DNA from: Meconema thalassinum
Lineage: Eukaryota > Arthropoda > Insecta > Orthoptera > Tettigoniidae
Reading direction: 5' to 3'
Length of the DNA: 64,000 nucleotides
Assembly: GCA_946902985.2 (NCBI GenBank)
Contig: OX336392.1
Coordinates: 464,406,693 to 464,470,692, forward strand
How positions within the stretch are numbered: position 1 is the stretch's first letter; every line of letters starts with the position of its first letter. The position numbers and the translations under genes are program-made. Shown here in pieces: positions 35,175 to 47,344 of the stretch. The notes beneath the pieces are model-generated. The model ran no database searches, was not told the DNA's origin, and saw only the letters and a list, made by a program, of their open reading frames with translations.

Positions 35175-36906
35175 CTATCTGTAGCAAACCTGTTCTTTTA
35201 ATGATCTTTGGATCATAATATTAATTTGGGAGTTCGCCATGTCCGTTACAAACACCGCATATCGTATGAAATGAAGTATTTGTTGTTATGATGTAAATGT
35301 TGGCTTGAGCCTAGTGATTTCTGTGACTCATTTGATTTACTTATATTTTCATGTTTATTTTGTGTCTTGACCCGGTCGAGTGTATTTAGCATTTCATATA
35401 AAAATGGCAAGCGGCCATGTGTGTATTTTTCTTGTTGATTGTCACGTGTCGATTTACTTGTGTTGATTTAAAAAGTCCTAATTTTTTAGGCGTTAGTGTT
35501 GATTGCTACGGCAATTCTTTGATTCCAATTCCATGCGGAAATTATTTTGTCTCATTCAGTGTAGGGAGTGTCGGATAGTTTAATTAGTGTTTAGATTGTG
35601 TTCCTAGTGTCTGTCTAGCTCTAAGACAATGCAGATTCGTCCCCTGAAAGTTTACTGGGTGGTAACGCATCTCGCATTAATTGTACACATCGTACCGCAT
35701 GTAGAGGAGCCGCACACGCACATGTCATTGCAGTAATTTGGGACATTTGGTCCGGAGGTTAACGATCTCTCCTGAGAGCAGGCCTAGTTTGGCACTTTTA
35801 TTAATTCAAGTGGGTGTCATTTGGGAGTCCTTGTGTTTTGCTGTAAATATTGTAAATTTGTTGATCTGTTAATTAAATTCATATGTTTTAATCCTGGTAT
35901 TCACTTTTTCCTGCGTGTTATTTTGTTATGTGTTACACTGCATTTTTAAGAAGCGCTCATTACAACAACTTTACGAAATGGGCCGTTACGCTCCCCGAAA
36001 ATCGAGTCTCATATGCTTCTTCGCAAGGGCTCAATATATATGACTTTTTGTAGTTGTAGTGGGGACGTAACATTCTGGTCATTTTCCCGTAATGATAACA
36101 ATGAATAGGGAAACGGCTATTTTCTAACAACAGTACTGACACAAGTAATTTACAAACAAATTGAAAAATATGATTAGAAAGAGGAGTAAGTGACATAAAA
36201 GACACTGCCTAGGGCCTATATCTCATTGGCTGTTAGAAAAGTAGAGGCCAATAGCGCGGTAGGAAAATAATCAGAGCACTTTGGAAAACTTCGGCTGTCC
36301 CGAGCTCCTGAGGTAGGAATAGTGCCATTTATCGCCACATAGCGCTGAAGGATAAGGATCGGAATAAATGAAAGTAAATTTGAAAGCACCAATGCTTATT
36401 GCAGCTGATAACCTCAATGCACTGTACAACAGCATCGCACTTATACAGAGACATACTATGTTCATGATGATAGCTGTTTTAAGGGGCCTAAGAAATATTT
36501 CTGCACTAATTACTCCCCGTGACTGCAATTTAACAAAATGTAACTATTTTCGCAATTCTGCACCAGAACACGGGCTTGATGCAGCCCGCATCGCCAGCCA
36601 ACAATATAGACTTATTGCTGTAAAATATTCTTACAGTTACACTACTACGGACATGAATGGTTCTAGAACCATAAAACGTGGTTTTCAAGTTCCTTTGGTC
36701 TGTTATTATAAATGTAGAGAATGGAGAGTGTTGTCCAAAATATCAAGTGGACAGAATTACCCGCAGGTTTCCAAAGTTTAAGTATAAAAAATTTGGTTCA
36801 GATCGGTGAAATGGTGTAGATTTGTATAAATGACAGACAAACAAACCAACATTCTGCTTTATATATAATAGGCTAGGTTAGACAGGCACACTAAAAAGCC
36901 AAGCCA
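35175..36906. other. non-coding part of duplication unit, copy 2
   Basis: Matches 11,701-13,438. No gene seen. Confidence 0.55.
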
Positions 36907-36910
36907 TTAA
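36907..36910. other. empty piggyBac target site
   Basis: AAGCCATTAACACTACTGCA: left flank equals 13,434-13,438 and right flank equals 26,625 onward, with a single TTAA. It shows the locus before piggyBac insertion. Confidence 0.9.
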
Positions 36911-37853
36911 CACTACTGCAATTCCGAATACACATAAATTACGACAATCTGTTTTTTTTTAAATTATGACTGCAGCCATATTCCTTTACATGTCACAGTC
37001 ATGGAACTGCTGCGAGAGTCACGTGACTGAATTCGAAATAAAATACACTTCTCGATGTTCTGGCCAAAAAATTACACCTGCCTGAAAATTACTGCTTGTT
37101 CCACAAGCAAGGCAGTCTGGGGCGTGAGCCCCAGGTTAGGTTTGTGTTTGTATGTAAGGCCTTATTATCCCGGGAGATGTGGCGCGGAAAATTTCGTGAC
37201 CTCACGCAGTTTCGTCAAGCTGGGGTTCCTACCCTTTACTGCACACAGAATATACCTGCCACATGCCTTATCTATTGGCTGAGTGCAGTAACTTATTAGT
37301 GGAAGGTACGAGGGCCGAGACAAATGTATTTTTGTCTAGCTGCGTTGTAATGTGTTCTAAAAGACCCCGTGCCACCAGTCCCGCTGGCAGAGTGAACAGC
37401 TGTTCCAGTCTTACGCGTACTCCATGAGAATGTATCTGATTGATCGCGAAATAGAATTGATTGTAGATAAGTGTTAAAATAAAACCGTATGAATCGTCTG
37501 AGCTACGAAGAGCAAGAATCCAGGGTCTGCAAAACGTCGAAGAGGAAGAAATATTAGGAGGTGAAACAGTGATAGTGAAGATAAACTAGAAATAGCAGAA
37601 TCTTGTAGTGATACTGAGCAGAGTGCAGATGAAGAAAATGTAGAAAGTGACGATGATATGCCTCTTCATCAGAGAATGTGTACCCTTACTGGAAAAGACA
37701 AATAGTGTACAATACAACCCCAATAAAATACAACAAGAGACTTCTCTAAAATGTGTCATTGGTGAAAAACTAGAACCCTACATGATATAAAACTTGTCGA
37801 ATCATTCATTTTGAAAGTGTTAATAGGCAAACTGTAGTAAGAATTATCAGATA
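36911..37853. other. duplication unit, copy 2; acidic ORF remnant
   Basis: Same content as 26,625-27,568, including the broken acidic reading ending in GKDK and TAG at about 37,700. No intact gene. Confidence 0.4.
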
Positions 37854-38226
37854 CTAGCAGAAGTACCCGCTCTTCGAACGGTCTTCGGTATTAATAACAA
37901 GACCTTATCATTTGAGCTACGGTTGAGATGGTTAGGGGCTTGTCATTCCTTCATAAGTTTATCAGAACGAAGTTAGTTTTCTGGGTATATTGCAGACACT
38001 GTTTATTTAAGGGCCATAAAAAGTGGTTTTCGAAGACCCTTTATAGACTCTCTAGTTTTTTGTCACACATTGAGAAGCGCAACATATGCTTTGGTTGTCC
38101 TTCTAGGATATTGTTTATTTTTCACCTATTTTAGCATGTATTTTGAAAAGTTGTTCCTTATACCCACCCACCCTTCTATGAGAAGTACGTTGAAGAGTAT
38201 TCTAAATGATTGGTGTATTGACTCAT

Positions 38227-38420
38227 CCCCCCTGTGGGTGGGGGGTTTAGAATACACCCACGGTATCCCCTGCCTGTCGTAAGAGGCGACTAAAAGGGGC
38301 GACCTTGGCTATACTTTAAGGACTCCGCGTTGTTTTGTGAATTGGACCCCCAGTGGGTGGGAGGAAGCGAATAAATCCACGGTACTCCCTGCCAGTCGTA
38401 AAAGGCGACTAAAAGGGCTT
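38227..38420 (+). promoter_or_regulatory. LINE 5' UTR with two diverged tandem units
   Basis: Two related units, about 38,227-38,300 and 38,346-38,418. Each has a C-run, (G/A)GTGGGTGGG, a (A/T)CCACGGTA motif, CCCTGCC(T/A)GTCGTAA and AGGCGACTAAAAGGG. The second LINE copy repeats this at 60,571-60,770. Duplicated 5' units are often internal promoter modules in LINEs; that role is inferred here. Confidence 0.6.
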
Positions 38421-38841
38421 CTCGGAACGGTCCCCTTTCGAGGGTTTGACAGTCAGCTCTAAAAGACATACACCCGTGCGGTATAACTCTCATTAGGTTA
38501 TATCGCACTTCTTTCCGTCACTGCTTTCAGGGTCTGGCAACCAAAATTTCTATATGTGCGTGCTGTTAGGGGATGGGCCACTTACGCTAGCGACTACGCT
38601 CGAAAGCCTGTTCCGGTCTTGGCCGCGCCGACAGGAGGGTGTGCCATGAACCCGTTCAGTAGTATCCGCCTGACTACGCAGGTCCCCGCACAGCCGAATG
38701 TCTGAGCTTTAAAATCCAGTATATGCCAAGGGGTACATGCCGATACGGCATTGTAAAACATCGGACCCCCGGGCAATGCCTTCCAAGCTAGGCGGGCCTT
38801 GCCCTGGCTGGGTAGCGCCTACTGTGACGGCCCGTGATCGG

Positions 38842-40319
38842 ATGTCGGTGGCATTCGGGGAGGATGATCTGGCCATGGGTTCAAAAAGAAAAATCCCCAA
38901 CCAGGGTGGACCTACACCCAAGTCTTTAACATTTGATTCCCTACAGGGATAAACCCCCTGGGAACAATCTGTGCGTGAAAATCTGGGTGCTAAAACCCCC
39001 AAGTTTCTGGTAGCTACCAGAACAGATGGGGGTGATTTCAAGCTGGTAAAGAGTATTTTGTTTTCTCGCCACATAGAAGGTGTCTATGGTGAGCTTGAGA
39101 AAGTACAAAAGATGAGGAACGGTAGCTTGTTGCTCAAGACTAGGACTGGAGAGCAAGTTGAACAACTTTTGCAATGTGACCACTTTGGCGACGTTCCCAT
39201 CAAAGTGGAAAAGCACACGTCCCTGAATCTGGTCCGAGGAGTTATTTTCCACCGGGACCTGATTCTGAACACTGACGAGGAGCTCAAGGAGGGTATGCGG
39301 CACAGTCACGTGACTGGTGTCCGGCGCATTACGCGCAAGGTCAATGGTCAAATCGTGGATACTGGTGCTTTCATTATTTCCTTTGATTTTTCGGTGCTCC
39401 CGGAGAAAGTCAAGGTTGCAAGTTACCGTTGTGACGTACGGCCTTATATCCCTCCACCAATGTGCCAGAAGTTCGGGCACATGTTATCCCGATGCTCGAG
39501 CCCCGCAATCTGCGGAACATGCGGTAAGGTACCACACGAAGCGGAAGAGTGCACAACACCTTATCAGTGCACTAATTCTCCTCGGGACAGGAACTGCCCT
39601 GTCTTCCTGAGTGAGAAGAGAATCCAGGAGATCAAAACCCTGGATGGTCTCACCTACCAGGAGGCCCGCAGGAAGTACCGTGCCACGACTTCGCCTTCTC
39701 CAACGATTGATTATAGAGCCATAATACCAAATTTGGTCCCGGCTACCTCATCTTTTGTACCAGCTGTGAAACCTGCAACTGAGTTTCCTGTCCCGAATCC
39801 AGCTCCTAAGATTATAACGGAAAGCCCGAAGGTGACTTCAACTCCACCTTCGGCCAGCACGAAGGCTGTGCGAGCGAAGGCTGCTCCGCCCGCACAGCAG
39901 GGGAGGAAGTTGAAGACTTACTCCCCACTCGGGAGGAAGTCGAAGACTTTCTCCCCACCCAAACGGTCGTCGAAAGCCGCACCGAAGCCGGTGGAGGCGG
40001 CATCGTCGACCAGGGTCAGGAATTCGGCTCCTGACCTGTCTATATATCTTAAAGAGGCGGGGCGGGTAAGAAGGGACCCCGCACTACGCATTCCCTTTCT
40101 CCGAAAAGGGGGAAGCCATCCGCGCCCACACCTGCGGATGCTTCTGCGCCTGGGGACGTTTCGGTCCCCAGATCTACGCGCTCCCCACGGAGTTCCCCCC
40201 GCCGCCGAACTGCGTCTAGGAAATCTTCCACCGAGTCGAGTCACTCCATGACCTCGCCTGAGGACATGGAGATTATAGTCGACGTAGTGGATGATGATCC
40301 TCCAGAGGCTAAGTTGTAG
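38842..40319 (+). pseudogene. LINE ORF1 (gag-like, zinc knuckles), copy 1
   Basis: Start chosen at 38,842 (MSVAFGEDDLAMGSKRK), which is conserved in the intact copy at 61,184. Relative to that copy there are four lesions: a TAA stop at 38,950-38,952 (TCA in the other copy); a 12-bp in-frame deletion at about 39,460 that removes one cysteine of the first CCHC knuckle; a 15-bp in-frame deletion at about 39,575 that removes the second Cys and the His of the third knuckle; and a 5-bp insertion near 40,060 that shifts the frame of the Ser/Pro-rich C-terminus. The middle knuckle (CGTCGKVPHEAEEC) is intact. The normal protein would bind LINE RNA. Confidence 0.88.
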
Positions 40320-40353
40320 CTTGCTGCTCCAACTTATTCCCTAAGTCCACACA

Positions 40354-43300
40354 ATGGCACTGTTACAGTGGAATTGTAACAGTTATGACAGGCATTTGAC
40401 AGAGCTCCGTCAGCTTATTGCCCAATACGCAGCGAGTATAGTCTGCCTACAGGAAACGAACCTCAGACCTGATCACGAGACTGTTCTGAGAGGTTTCCGA
40501 CTATACTCTAAAGAGCGACAAGACGCCGCCCGGGCTTCCGGGGGCGTTTGTACCTTCGTTCGCTCTGACTGCTATAGTGAGGAGTTTCCACTCGACACTC
40601 CTCTGGAAGCTATTGCAGTTCGCGTGTCCTTGCCTGCTATGACAACTGTATGTAACGTGTACCTTCCACCGAACCAGCCCCTTGATATTAATGACGTATT
40701 TGATCTTGTTGATCAACTTCCAGTCCCTTTCCTACTCGTGGGTGATTTCAACGCTCATCACCCCCACTGGGGATCACCATCCTCCTGCCCCAGAGGAAGG
40801 GACGTGGAGGGCTGAATTCAAGGGATGGATTTATGTCTATTAGATACAGGGGAAGCTACACATTTTAGCTTAGCGCACGGCACGTACTCACACATTGACT
40901 TGAGTGTGTGTAGCCGTGCGCTGGTCCTCCTATTTGGTTGGAATGTACACGACGACCTCTGTGACAGTGACCATTTCCCGATCGTTTTTACACTTCTGAA
41001 CCAGAAGCCCGTGGAGTTCCCCAGTCGTTGGGTGCTTAAGCGGGCAAATTCGCCCTCGTTTCAAGAACGAGCTGTGTTCGTTGATCTTGGTTGCAGGAAC
41101 GTCGATGACGAGGTACAGCACATCACCGATGTGCTTCTTGCTGCCGCCGAAGAGTCCATTCCATCCTTTTCTGGGACTCCTCGTCGCAAACTCGTCCCTT
41201 GGTGGACAGAATATATTGCAGCGGCAATAAGAGACCGTCGTCGAGCTCATAAGCACTACCGTCGGCGTCCAACCATGGCCAATTTGGTGGCGTTTAAGAA
41301 ATTTCGTGCCAAGGCACGGATTCTTATTCGCCAGAGTAAGAAACAATCCTGGGAACGGTATGTGTCTTCTATTACGGCACATACCCCCTCCTCTCAAGTG
41401 TGGACTAAACTACGACGCATTTCGGGAATTCAGACATCTTCTACTTTACCGGGAATTTCCATTGATAATGAATTGGTTACAGATCCTTATCGCGTTGCAA
41501 ACCATCTCGCCTCGTATTTTCCGGATATATCCGGTTCCGATAACTATGACCCTGCCTTCGTGGCCCTGAAGCGCGAAGCGGAACGTTTCCATCTTAGTTT
41601 TGTTTCCCGCGCTTCGGAGGAGTACAACGTGCCCTTTACGGAGTGGGAACTCCGCGGAGCGCTGGCGCTCTGCAGGGACACGTCTCCTGGCCCGGATAAT
41701 ATTCACAGCCAGATGCTTAAACACCTTAACGATGAGAGCATTCGCTATTTGCTCAGGGTGTTTAATCGTATCTGGTTGGAAGGTGTGTTTCCAGCGCAAT
41801 GGCAGGAAGGTATCATTATACCTATCCTGAAGCCCGATAAGGATCCCAATTTGACAGGGAGTTACAGACCTATTTGTCTCACTAACGGTCTGTGCAAGCT
41901 CTTTGAGTGGATGGTCAATCGGCGCCTAGTGTGGGTCCTGCAGAAACGGGGACTCCTGTCTGAATACCAGTGTGGTTTCAGGGCGTCTCGGTCTACCAAC
42001 GACCATCTGGTACGCCTGGAGACCGCCATACAGGACGCTTTTCTCCGGAGACAGCACCTAGTCGCTGTTTTCTTTGATCTCGAGAAGGCCTATGACACCA
42101 CTTGGCGTTACGGCATCCTCTCTACTCTGCATCAATGGAAATTCCGAGGTAACTTGCCGGTTTTTATTGCGAATTTTCTGTCCCTTCGCCTGTTCCGTGT
42201 CCGAAGGAGGGGGGACATATTCGCAATATCATATACAGGAAAACGGAGTCCCACAGGGATCGGTGCTTAGCGTAACATTATTTGCGATTGCCATAAACGG
42301 TATAGTCGCTGCTGCTGGTCCAGCAGTGGTACCGTCGCTGTATGTAGACGACTTCGCTCTACATTATACTGCGCAAGATATGGCGGTCGCTGAACGACAG
42401 CTACAACAAGCTATTCGGAGAGTGGAACGCTGGACACTAGAGCATGGCTTTCGATTCTCTACCGCTAAGTCCTCGGTTGTCCATTTCTGCCGAAAGCGCA
42501 CTCCCCATCCTGATCCTGAGCTTTATCTGGGCGATGTAGCTTTGCCGGTCGTTGCTGCGTACCGGTTCCTTGGGCTCCTTTTCGATCAGAAATTGAAGTG
42601 GGAGCCACACGTGCGGTGTTTGAAAACTACCTGTGCTAAGAAACTCAACATGTTGCGGTTTCTCTGCGGCACATCATGGGGGGCGGACCGCGCGGTGCTC
42701 CTACGCTATTATAAGGCTCTGATTTTATCTCGATTGGATTATGGCAGTGTAGCATATGGTTCGGCCCGTAAGTCAGTGCTTGTTAAACTGGACAGTGTCC
42801 ACCACGGCGGTGTGAGGCTGGCAACGGGTGCCTTTCGGACAAGCCCAGTCGTCAGCTTGCTCGCCGAGGCTGGCGTACCTCCTTTACACCTGAGGCGCCA
42901 ACAAGTACTGCTGACCTATGCTGCAACTATTCGACAGATGCCACTTCATCCAAGCTATCCATGTTTGTTTTACAATCCGAATCGCCGGCTGTATGATGTG
43001 CTCGCCCGAGCCACTCGGCCGGCGGGGATTCGCTTGGATGACTTATACCGTCAGTTCCGACTTCCTTCTGTCTCCTGTATCGTCCGAGTACCTAGCAAGG
43101 CCCCTCCGTGGATGGTCTCTCGCCCTGATATCATCCTGGATCTGCACACCGGCCCCAAGTCGGACACGGACTCCTCCGTCCATCGGAGGCTGTTCCAGTC
43201 CGTGGTGACACGGTATCCGGGATCAGAGCTTGTATTCACGGACGGCTCGAGGGTAAACGAGAAAGTTTGCTGTGCATTTGTGGTTGAGGATCGTCGGTTT

Positions 43301-44032
43301 CTCTTTTCACTTCCCGAGGCCTGTGGCGTGTACACTGCGGAGCTCTATGCCATCTTAGAGGCTCTGCGGTACACGTTATCAGACGATCACCAGCACTTTC
43401 TTGTGTGTACTGACTCTCTGAGTGCGCTGCAGGCGATCGATGTGTGTTTCCCGAAGCACCCGTTGGTCCAGCGTGTGCACGACCAGCTCGTCAGTTTGCG
43501 TAACGCTGGAACCGAGGTGACCTTTGTGTGGCTTCCTAGCCACATGGGTATTGCGGGAAACGAGCTTGCTGATCAGGCGGCGAGAGAGACAGTCGCACTG
43601 CCCTCGCTACCGTATAAGGTGCCTGCTAGTGATGTGCGCTCTCAGTTGCGGCATTCGATCCTGTCGCATTGGGAGGAGGCATGGCGTGCCACGCCTCCAC
43701 CCAACAAACTGAGAGGCATCAAGGAGACAACGAAGGTGTGGAAATCTTCCTTCCGATCTCTCCGGAAGGAAGCTGTGGTACTCTGTCGACTCCGGATCGG
43801 CCATGGGATTGCTACGCACTCCCACTTGCTAAAGAGAGAAGATCCTCCTATGTGTACTTGCGGCGCCCACCTAACCGTGGCACACCTTCTCTTGGAGTGT
43901 GTGGATCTGGCCGATCTGCGAGGGACTCTTAAACTGCCTAATACCCTCTCCCTTATTCTCCGTGATGACGGGCCGTCAGCTGACCACGTCATCCGGTTCA
44001 TGAGGGAGAGTGGTTACTTTTTTAAGTTTTAA
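40354..44032 (+). pseudogene. LINE ORF2: endonuclease, reverse transcriptase, RNase H; copy 1
   Basis: Starts MALLQWNCNSYDRHL 34 bp after ORF1. The APE endonuclease has LQWNC, CLQETNLR, GDFNAHHPHWGS and DSDHFP. A TGA at 40,813-40,815 (TTA in the other copy) stops the endonuclease frame. RT motifs include YRPICLTNGLCKLFEWM, FFDLEKAYDTTW, NGVPQGSVLS and YVDDFAL; a run of G at about 42,210-42,217 shifts the frame between the last two groups. RNase H carries FTDGSRVNEK, YTAELYAILEAL, CTDSLSALQAI and WLPSHMGIAGNELADQA. The C-terminus has a CTCGAH...H...C zinc motif. Full length would be about 1,220 residues. Needs repair at two places, so inactive. Confidence 0.92.
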
Positions 44033-44334
44033 TGTGTAGTTACGACTTTTAATTCTGGTTAAATCTGTTTTATGTTTTTTATTGTGTTATGTATTGTATT
44101 GTTCACAATGCCTTATTTGTTTTATCCTTTTTTACCATCCGCCTTTTATTCTTTTTATTCAAATAAGGCATAATTCTTGGAGCTCACTGTCTGTTTTATA
44201 AACACCATTTTCGCTTCATCCGTGGCAGTGAGTTGTTTTTATCTACATCCTTTCATTTCACGCCATATCATTTCATTAGGGGCCGATAACCTCGATGTTA
44301 GGCCCCTTAAAACAACAATTATCATCATCATCAA
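44033..44334 (+). promoter_or_regulatory. LINE 3' UTR with tail hairpin
   Basis: About 245 bp of T-rich UTR, then at 44,279-44,306 a 28-nt hairpin: GGGGCC pairs with GGCCCC, a GA bulge, then TAAC pairs with GTTA around a six-base loop (CTCGAT). Next come TTAAAACAACAATT and (ATC)n. The same hairpin is found at 18 other plus-strand places in the window in families A and B, so it is the likely recognition site for the LINE reverse transcriptase. Confidence 0.75.
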
Positions 44335-44345
44335 TATTGACTCAT

Positions 44346-45000
44346 GGTTACAATACCGAATTTTACGATGCTCCAAGCACCCCAACATGAATTATAGGCG
44401 TACATAAACATATAAATATATATCAACCACACAGTATCAAACAAAATTATCTTTACAATGAACCCGTTTGTCGACAAAACTATGATTACTTAAAATGTGC
44501 TCTCAAACTAAATTCACCTAACGTGTTCTTCCTGACGTGACAATAATATTGAAAACCTCGTAGACGAAACGCAATGTATGTCAAATTAAAACTGACCCTC
44601 ACCGTTATGGAAAGTCCCCAGCCCCAGGAAGACTCCCTTAATAAATTATAAAGGCTTGTGGTGCATGAAAATGCGGGATTTTTAGACTCCAGTGGCCCAA
44701 ATTCCCAAAAGCTGCAAAAAACACTATTCCAATCCAGGAATTTTCGAAAATAATGTTGCTGTTTGGCGATTTAATAGACCTTCTGCACAACATATCGCTC
44801 GTGTAAGTCACGTGTAAATCGCATTGTTAAATTTTACAGTCTATGTTTGATTCCACGATGACCGTATAGCCATTTGCAATCTTTCACAAAAATGTAATAA
44901 ATTGAGTGGCATTGCTTCTTACTGAAATAAATGGAAAGTTGGATGTCACCTCTTGTGATACTGTTGTCATGTTTACCGGCTTGCATTACTTCATTAGTTT
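44346..45000. other. Helitron body, copy 2, non-coding
   Basis: Matches 30,935-31,610 of copy 1 with a few substitutions and an indel near 44,815. No gene. Confidence 0.6.
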
Positions 45001-45440
45001 ATTCTTCTTCTTCTTTCGGATGGGCCAGCTAAGGACCACGACGTTCAACTTTTCAGTTTGGCGAGGGACTTGATGTATGCCCAATATTCGCGCATTATCT
45101 GGCTATGTTTCTCTCTTTTGTCCAGATGATGCCTGTTTTCTTACAGGGTGGTCTGTCCTGAAAACTCTTCTGTTTAAGTATCTTTCTGAGATGTGATCGC
45201 CTTCGAATATCACATTTCATTATCTTCAGTTCTTGGATATCCTTGTTAACTACTGTTAGCGACGGTGTCGAGCTCTTACTATTCCCCCAGTAGTTGAGAA
45301 GCGGTTGGTTAGACTTGTCGGGTTCATCCATGACACATGTCCGTAGAAAGCCAGACGTCTCTTCCTGGCCACATCTGTGATTTTCTCAGTATATTTATAT
45401 AGCTCCTGATTTGGTGTTCTTCTGTATTCGTCATCTATTT
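45001..45440 (-). pseudogene. 5'-truncated LINE fragment (RT C-terminus), copy 2
   Basis: Same fragment as 31,611-32,052. The minus frame is MDEPDKSNQPLLNYWGN in this copy because an indel disturbs the KRRLAFYGHV part. GAA-type tail at 45,001-45,015. Confidence 0.6.
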
Positions 45441-46104
45441 ATTAGTTTATTAAATGAAATTAGTTTTCTGGCAATATCTCAAAACACGTAGTTTTAGAGC
45501 CTTAAAACGTAGTTGCCACCGAGGGGCTGCAAAAGAGTTTTGTCTCGTCCTTGTACGTCATAATATAATAATAATCATAATAATAATTGATTAATATAGG
45601 GATAGCGATATAATAGACCTGTAGTACCACACCCGCACGTGTAAATCACGTGAAAAAAATCAAGAGTACCCCTTGACCCCCTTAAGCGCATTATATTCGT
45701 ATTACAGCTTAAGTTTGTTCCGTGATAACCTTATAGCCGTTTGCGAACGTTCACAGTAATGTAATAAATGGAATGGCATTGCGTCTTATAGAAATAGATG
45801 GACTTCAGAGAATGTGTTGCCATGGTTACCGGATTGCATTCTTTCAATCATACTAATATATAAAAATGAGATGGTGTGTGTCTTTCTGTCTGTCTGTTAC
45901 TCAATAACGCAAGAACCACTGGTCCGATTTAAATTAAATTTTGCATGGATGTAGCTGATTTACCAGGTTTACATATAGGATACTTTTGATTACGATATTT
46001 TGCACTATTGAAAAATGGCGACTATTTTCATATTTCCGTTTCAAATAAAAAGAGAACGCTAAGATATAGCAACCTTTTGATGGCACTACGAGCTTTAAAA
46101 TTTA

Positions 46105-47129
46105 TCCCCCAGGTGCTCACATCTAGTGCGCGTGGGTTGGCGACCACGGGGCCCCAGCTGAGCCCGGCATTGCTTCCACTTACTTGTGCCGGGCTCCTCT
46201 CTGTCTTCTTTCCTGTCGACCTCACTTGGTCAACTCTTGTTCTCTTCCGACCCCCCCCCAGGGTATCCGAGGCCTAGGGAGTCTCTTCCTTTCCCGCCTT
46301 AATTGGCCCTTGTCTCATCTTTTCTGATACCCTCCTTCTGCGAGGGGTCAGCCTTCTTTTTCTCTTCCTTTTACCTCCTGCCTTTTGCTCTAGGCCCTTA
46401 AGGAGGCAGGGTGTATGTAGCCCCACAACTTCTGGTGCACCCTAGATAATGCTACACCCTCAGGGGCTCACGGCTGGTGAGTTCGGGAGTTGGCGACCCT
46501 GAGGGATTCCTGAGCTGGGTCCGTTTTCCCCTCTTGTCCCTTAGCTTTGGGGCGGAGCCTCTCCTCTTTCTATTTCCTATCTGCCTTTCATGGCTCTCCT
46601 TCCTTCCAAGTCCCTCAATCCGCCTTCTTCGAGGGTTGAGGGCATTTCTTTTCCTCCTGTCCTTTATTTGCCTTATTCTCCTTTAGTTTTCCATTTCTTC
46701 TTCTAGTATGTAGGTTAGTAGTTAGTTTTAGTTTTAGTTTTAGTTTTTAAGTTCGCTTTTCTTTTTCATCTTCACTATCACTCAAACCATCAGGGGCCGA
46801 TAACCTAGATGTTAGGCCCCTTAAAACAACAATTATCATCATCATCATCTTCCGACCCCGACGGTATTAGGGTATCCGAGGCCTAGGGAGTCTCTTCCTT
46901 TCCCGCCTTAATTGGCCCTTGTCTCATCTTTTCTGATACCCTCCTTCTGCGAGGGGTCAGCCTTCTTTTTCTTTTCATGTTATCTCCTGCCTTTTGCTTA
47001 GTTTGTAGGTTAGTAGTTAGTTTTAGTTTTAAGTTCGCTTTTCATTATCATCTTCACGATCACCCAAACCATCAGGGGCCGATAACCTAGATGTTAGGCC
47101 CCTTAAAACAACAATTATCATCATCATCA
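46105..47129 (+). mobile_element. family A retroposon with nested, truncated family A
   Basis: The outer A is flanked by TTTAAAATTTA at 46,094-46,104 and 47,130-47,140. It is interrupted at 46,255-46,849, and its second part (46,850-47,129) lacks the region between about TTTTGCTTAG and TTTGTAGGTT. Hairpin at 47,075. Confidence 0.85.
46255..46849 (+). mobile_element. 5'-truncated family A nested in family A
   Basis: Begins with a C run joined to GGGTATCCGAGGCC, so the first third is missing. Hairpin at 46,793 and ATC tail. Target duplication TTCCGACCCC at 46,245-46,254 and 46,850-46,859. Truncation at the 5' end with an intact 3' end is the signature of target-primed reverse transcription. 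Confidence 0.85.
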
Positions 47130-47344
47130 TTTAAAATTTAATTTTCTATCCGAAAGGTCCTTATCACTTTTCGTGTATCTCCAACGGTTAGCGAGTAAAA
47201 CCTACTTTTGTGACGTCACTACACCCTTTGGTTTCAAAATTTCATATTTCCATTTCAAATAGAAAGAGAACGCTAAGAAATAGCAAACTTTTGATGGTAT
47301 ACACGAGCTTTAGCATTTAATTTTCTATCCAAAAGGTTCTTATC

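Larger units (their letters stand above)
38227..44334 (+). mobile_element. I-superfamily LINE, near full length, inactive
   Basis: 6,108 bp flanked by TATTGACTCAT at 38,216-38,226 and 44,335-44,345 (11-bp target duplication). It has a 5' UTR with two related units, ORF1 with zinc knuckles, ORF2 with endonuclease, RT and RNase H, a 3' UTR, the hairpin at 44,279-44,306, and a short ATC tail. The combination of APE-type endonuclease, RT and RNase H points to the I superfamily (I/Nimb/Ingi-like); the exact clade needs a tree. Both ORFs are broken. It is the only complete LINE in the window and a candidate source type for families A and B. Confidence 0.93.
37854..45847 (-). mobile_element. non-autonomous Helitron, copy 2, interrupted by LINE
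   Basis: Minus-strand 3' terminus CTAG at 37,857-37,854 with the same hairpin as copy 1. The body continues to 38,226, then after the LINE from 44,346 to 45,847, and beyond the Helitron block at 50,225-50,273. The truncated LINE fragment with GAA tail is at 45,001-45,440. Confidence 0.8.

Noticed and set aside
41446..43335. Minus-strand frames over LINE ORF2 (up to 155 residues)
   Set aside because: GC-rich antisense shadows of a well-supported coding frame.
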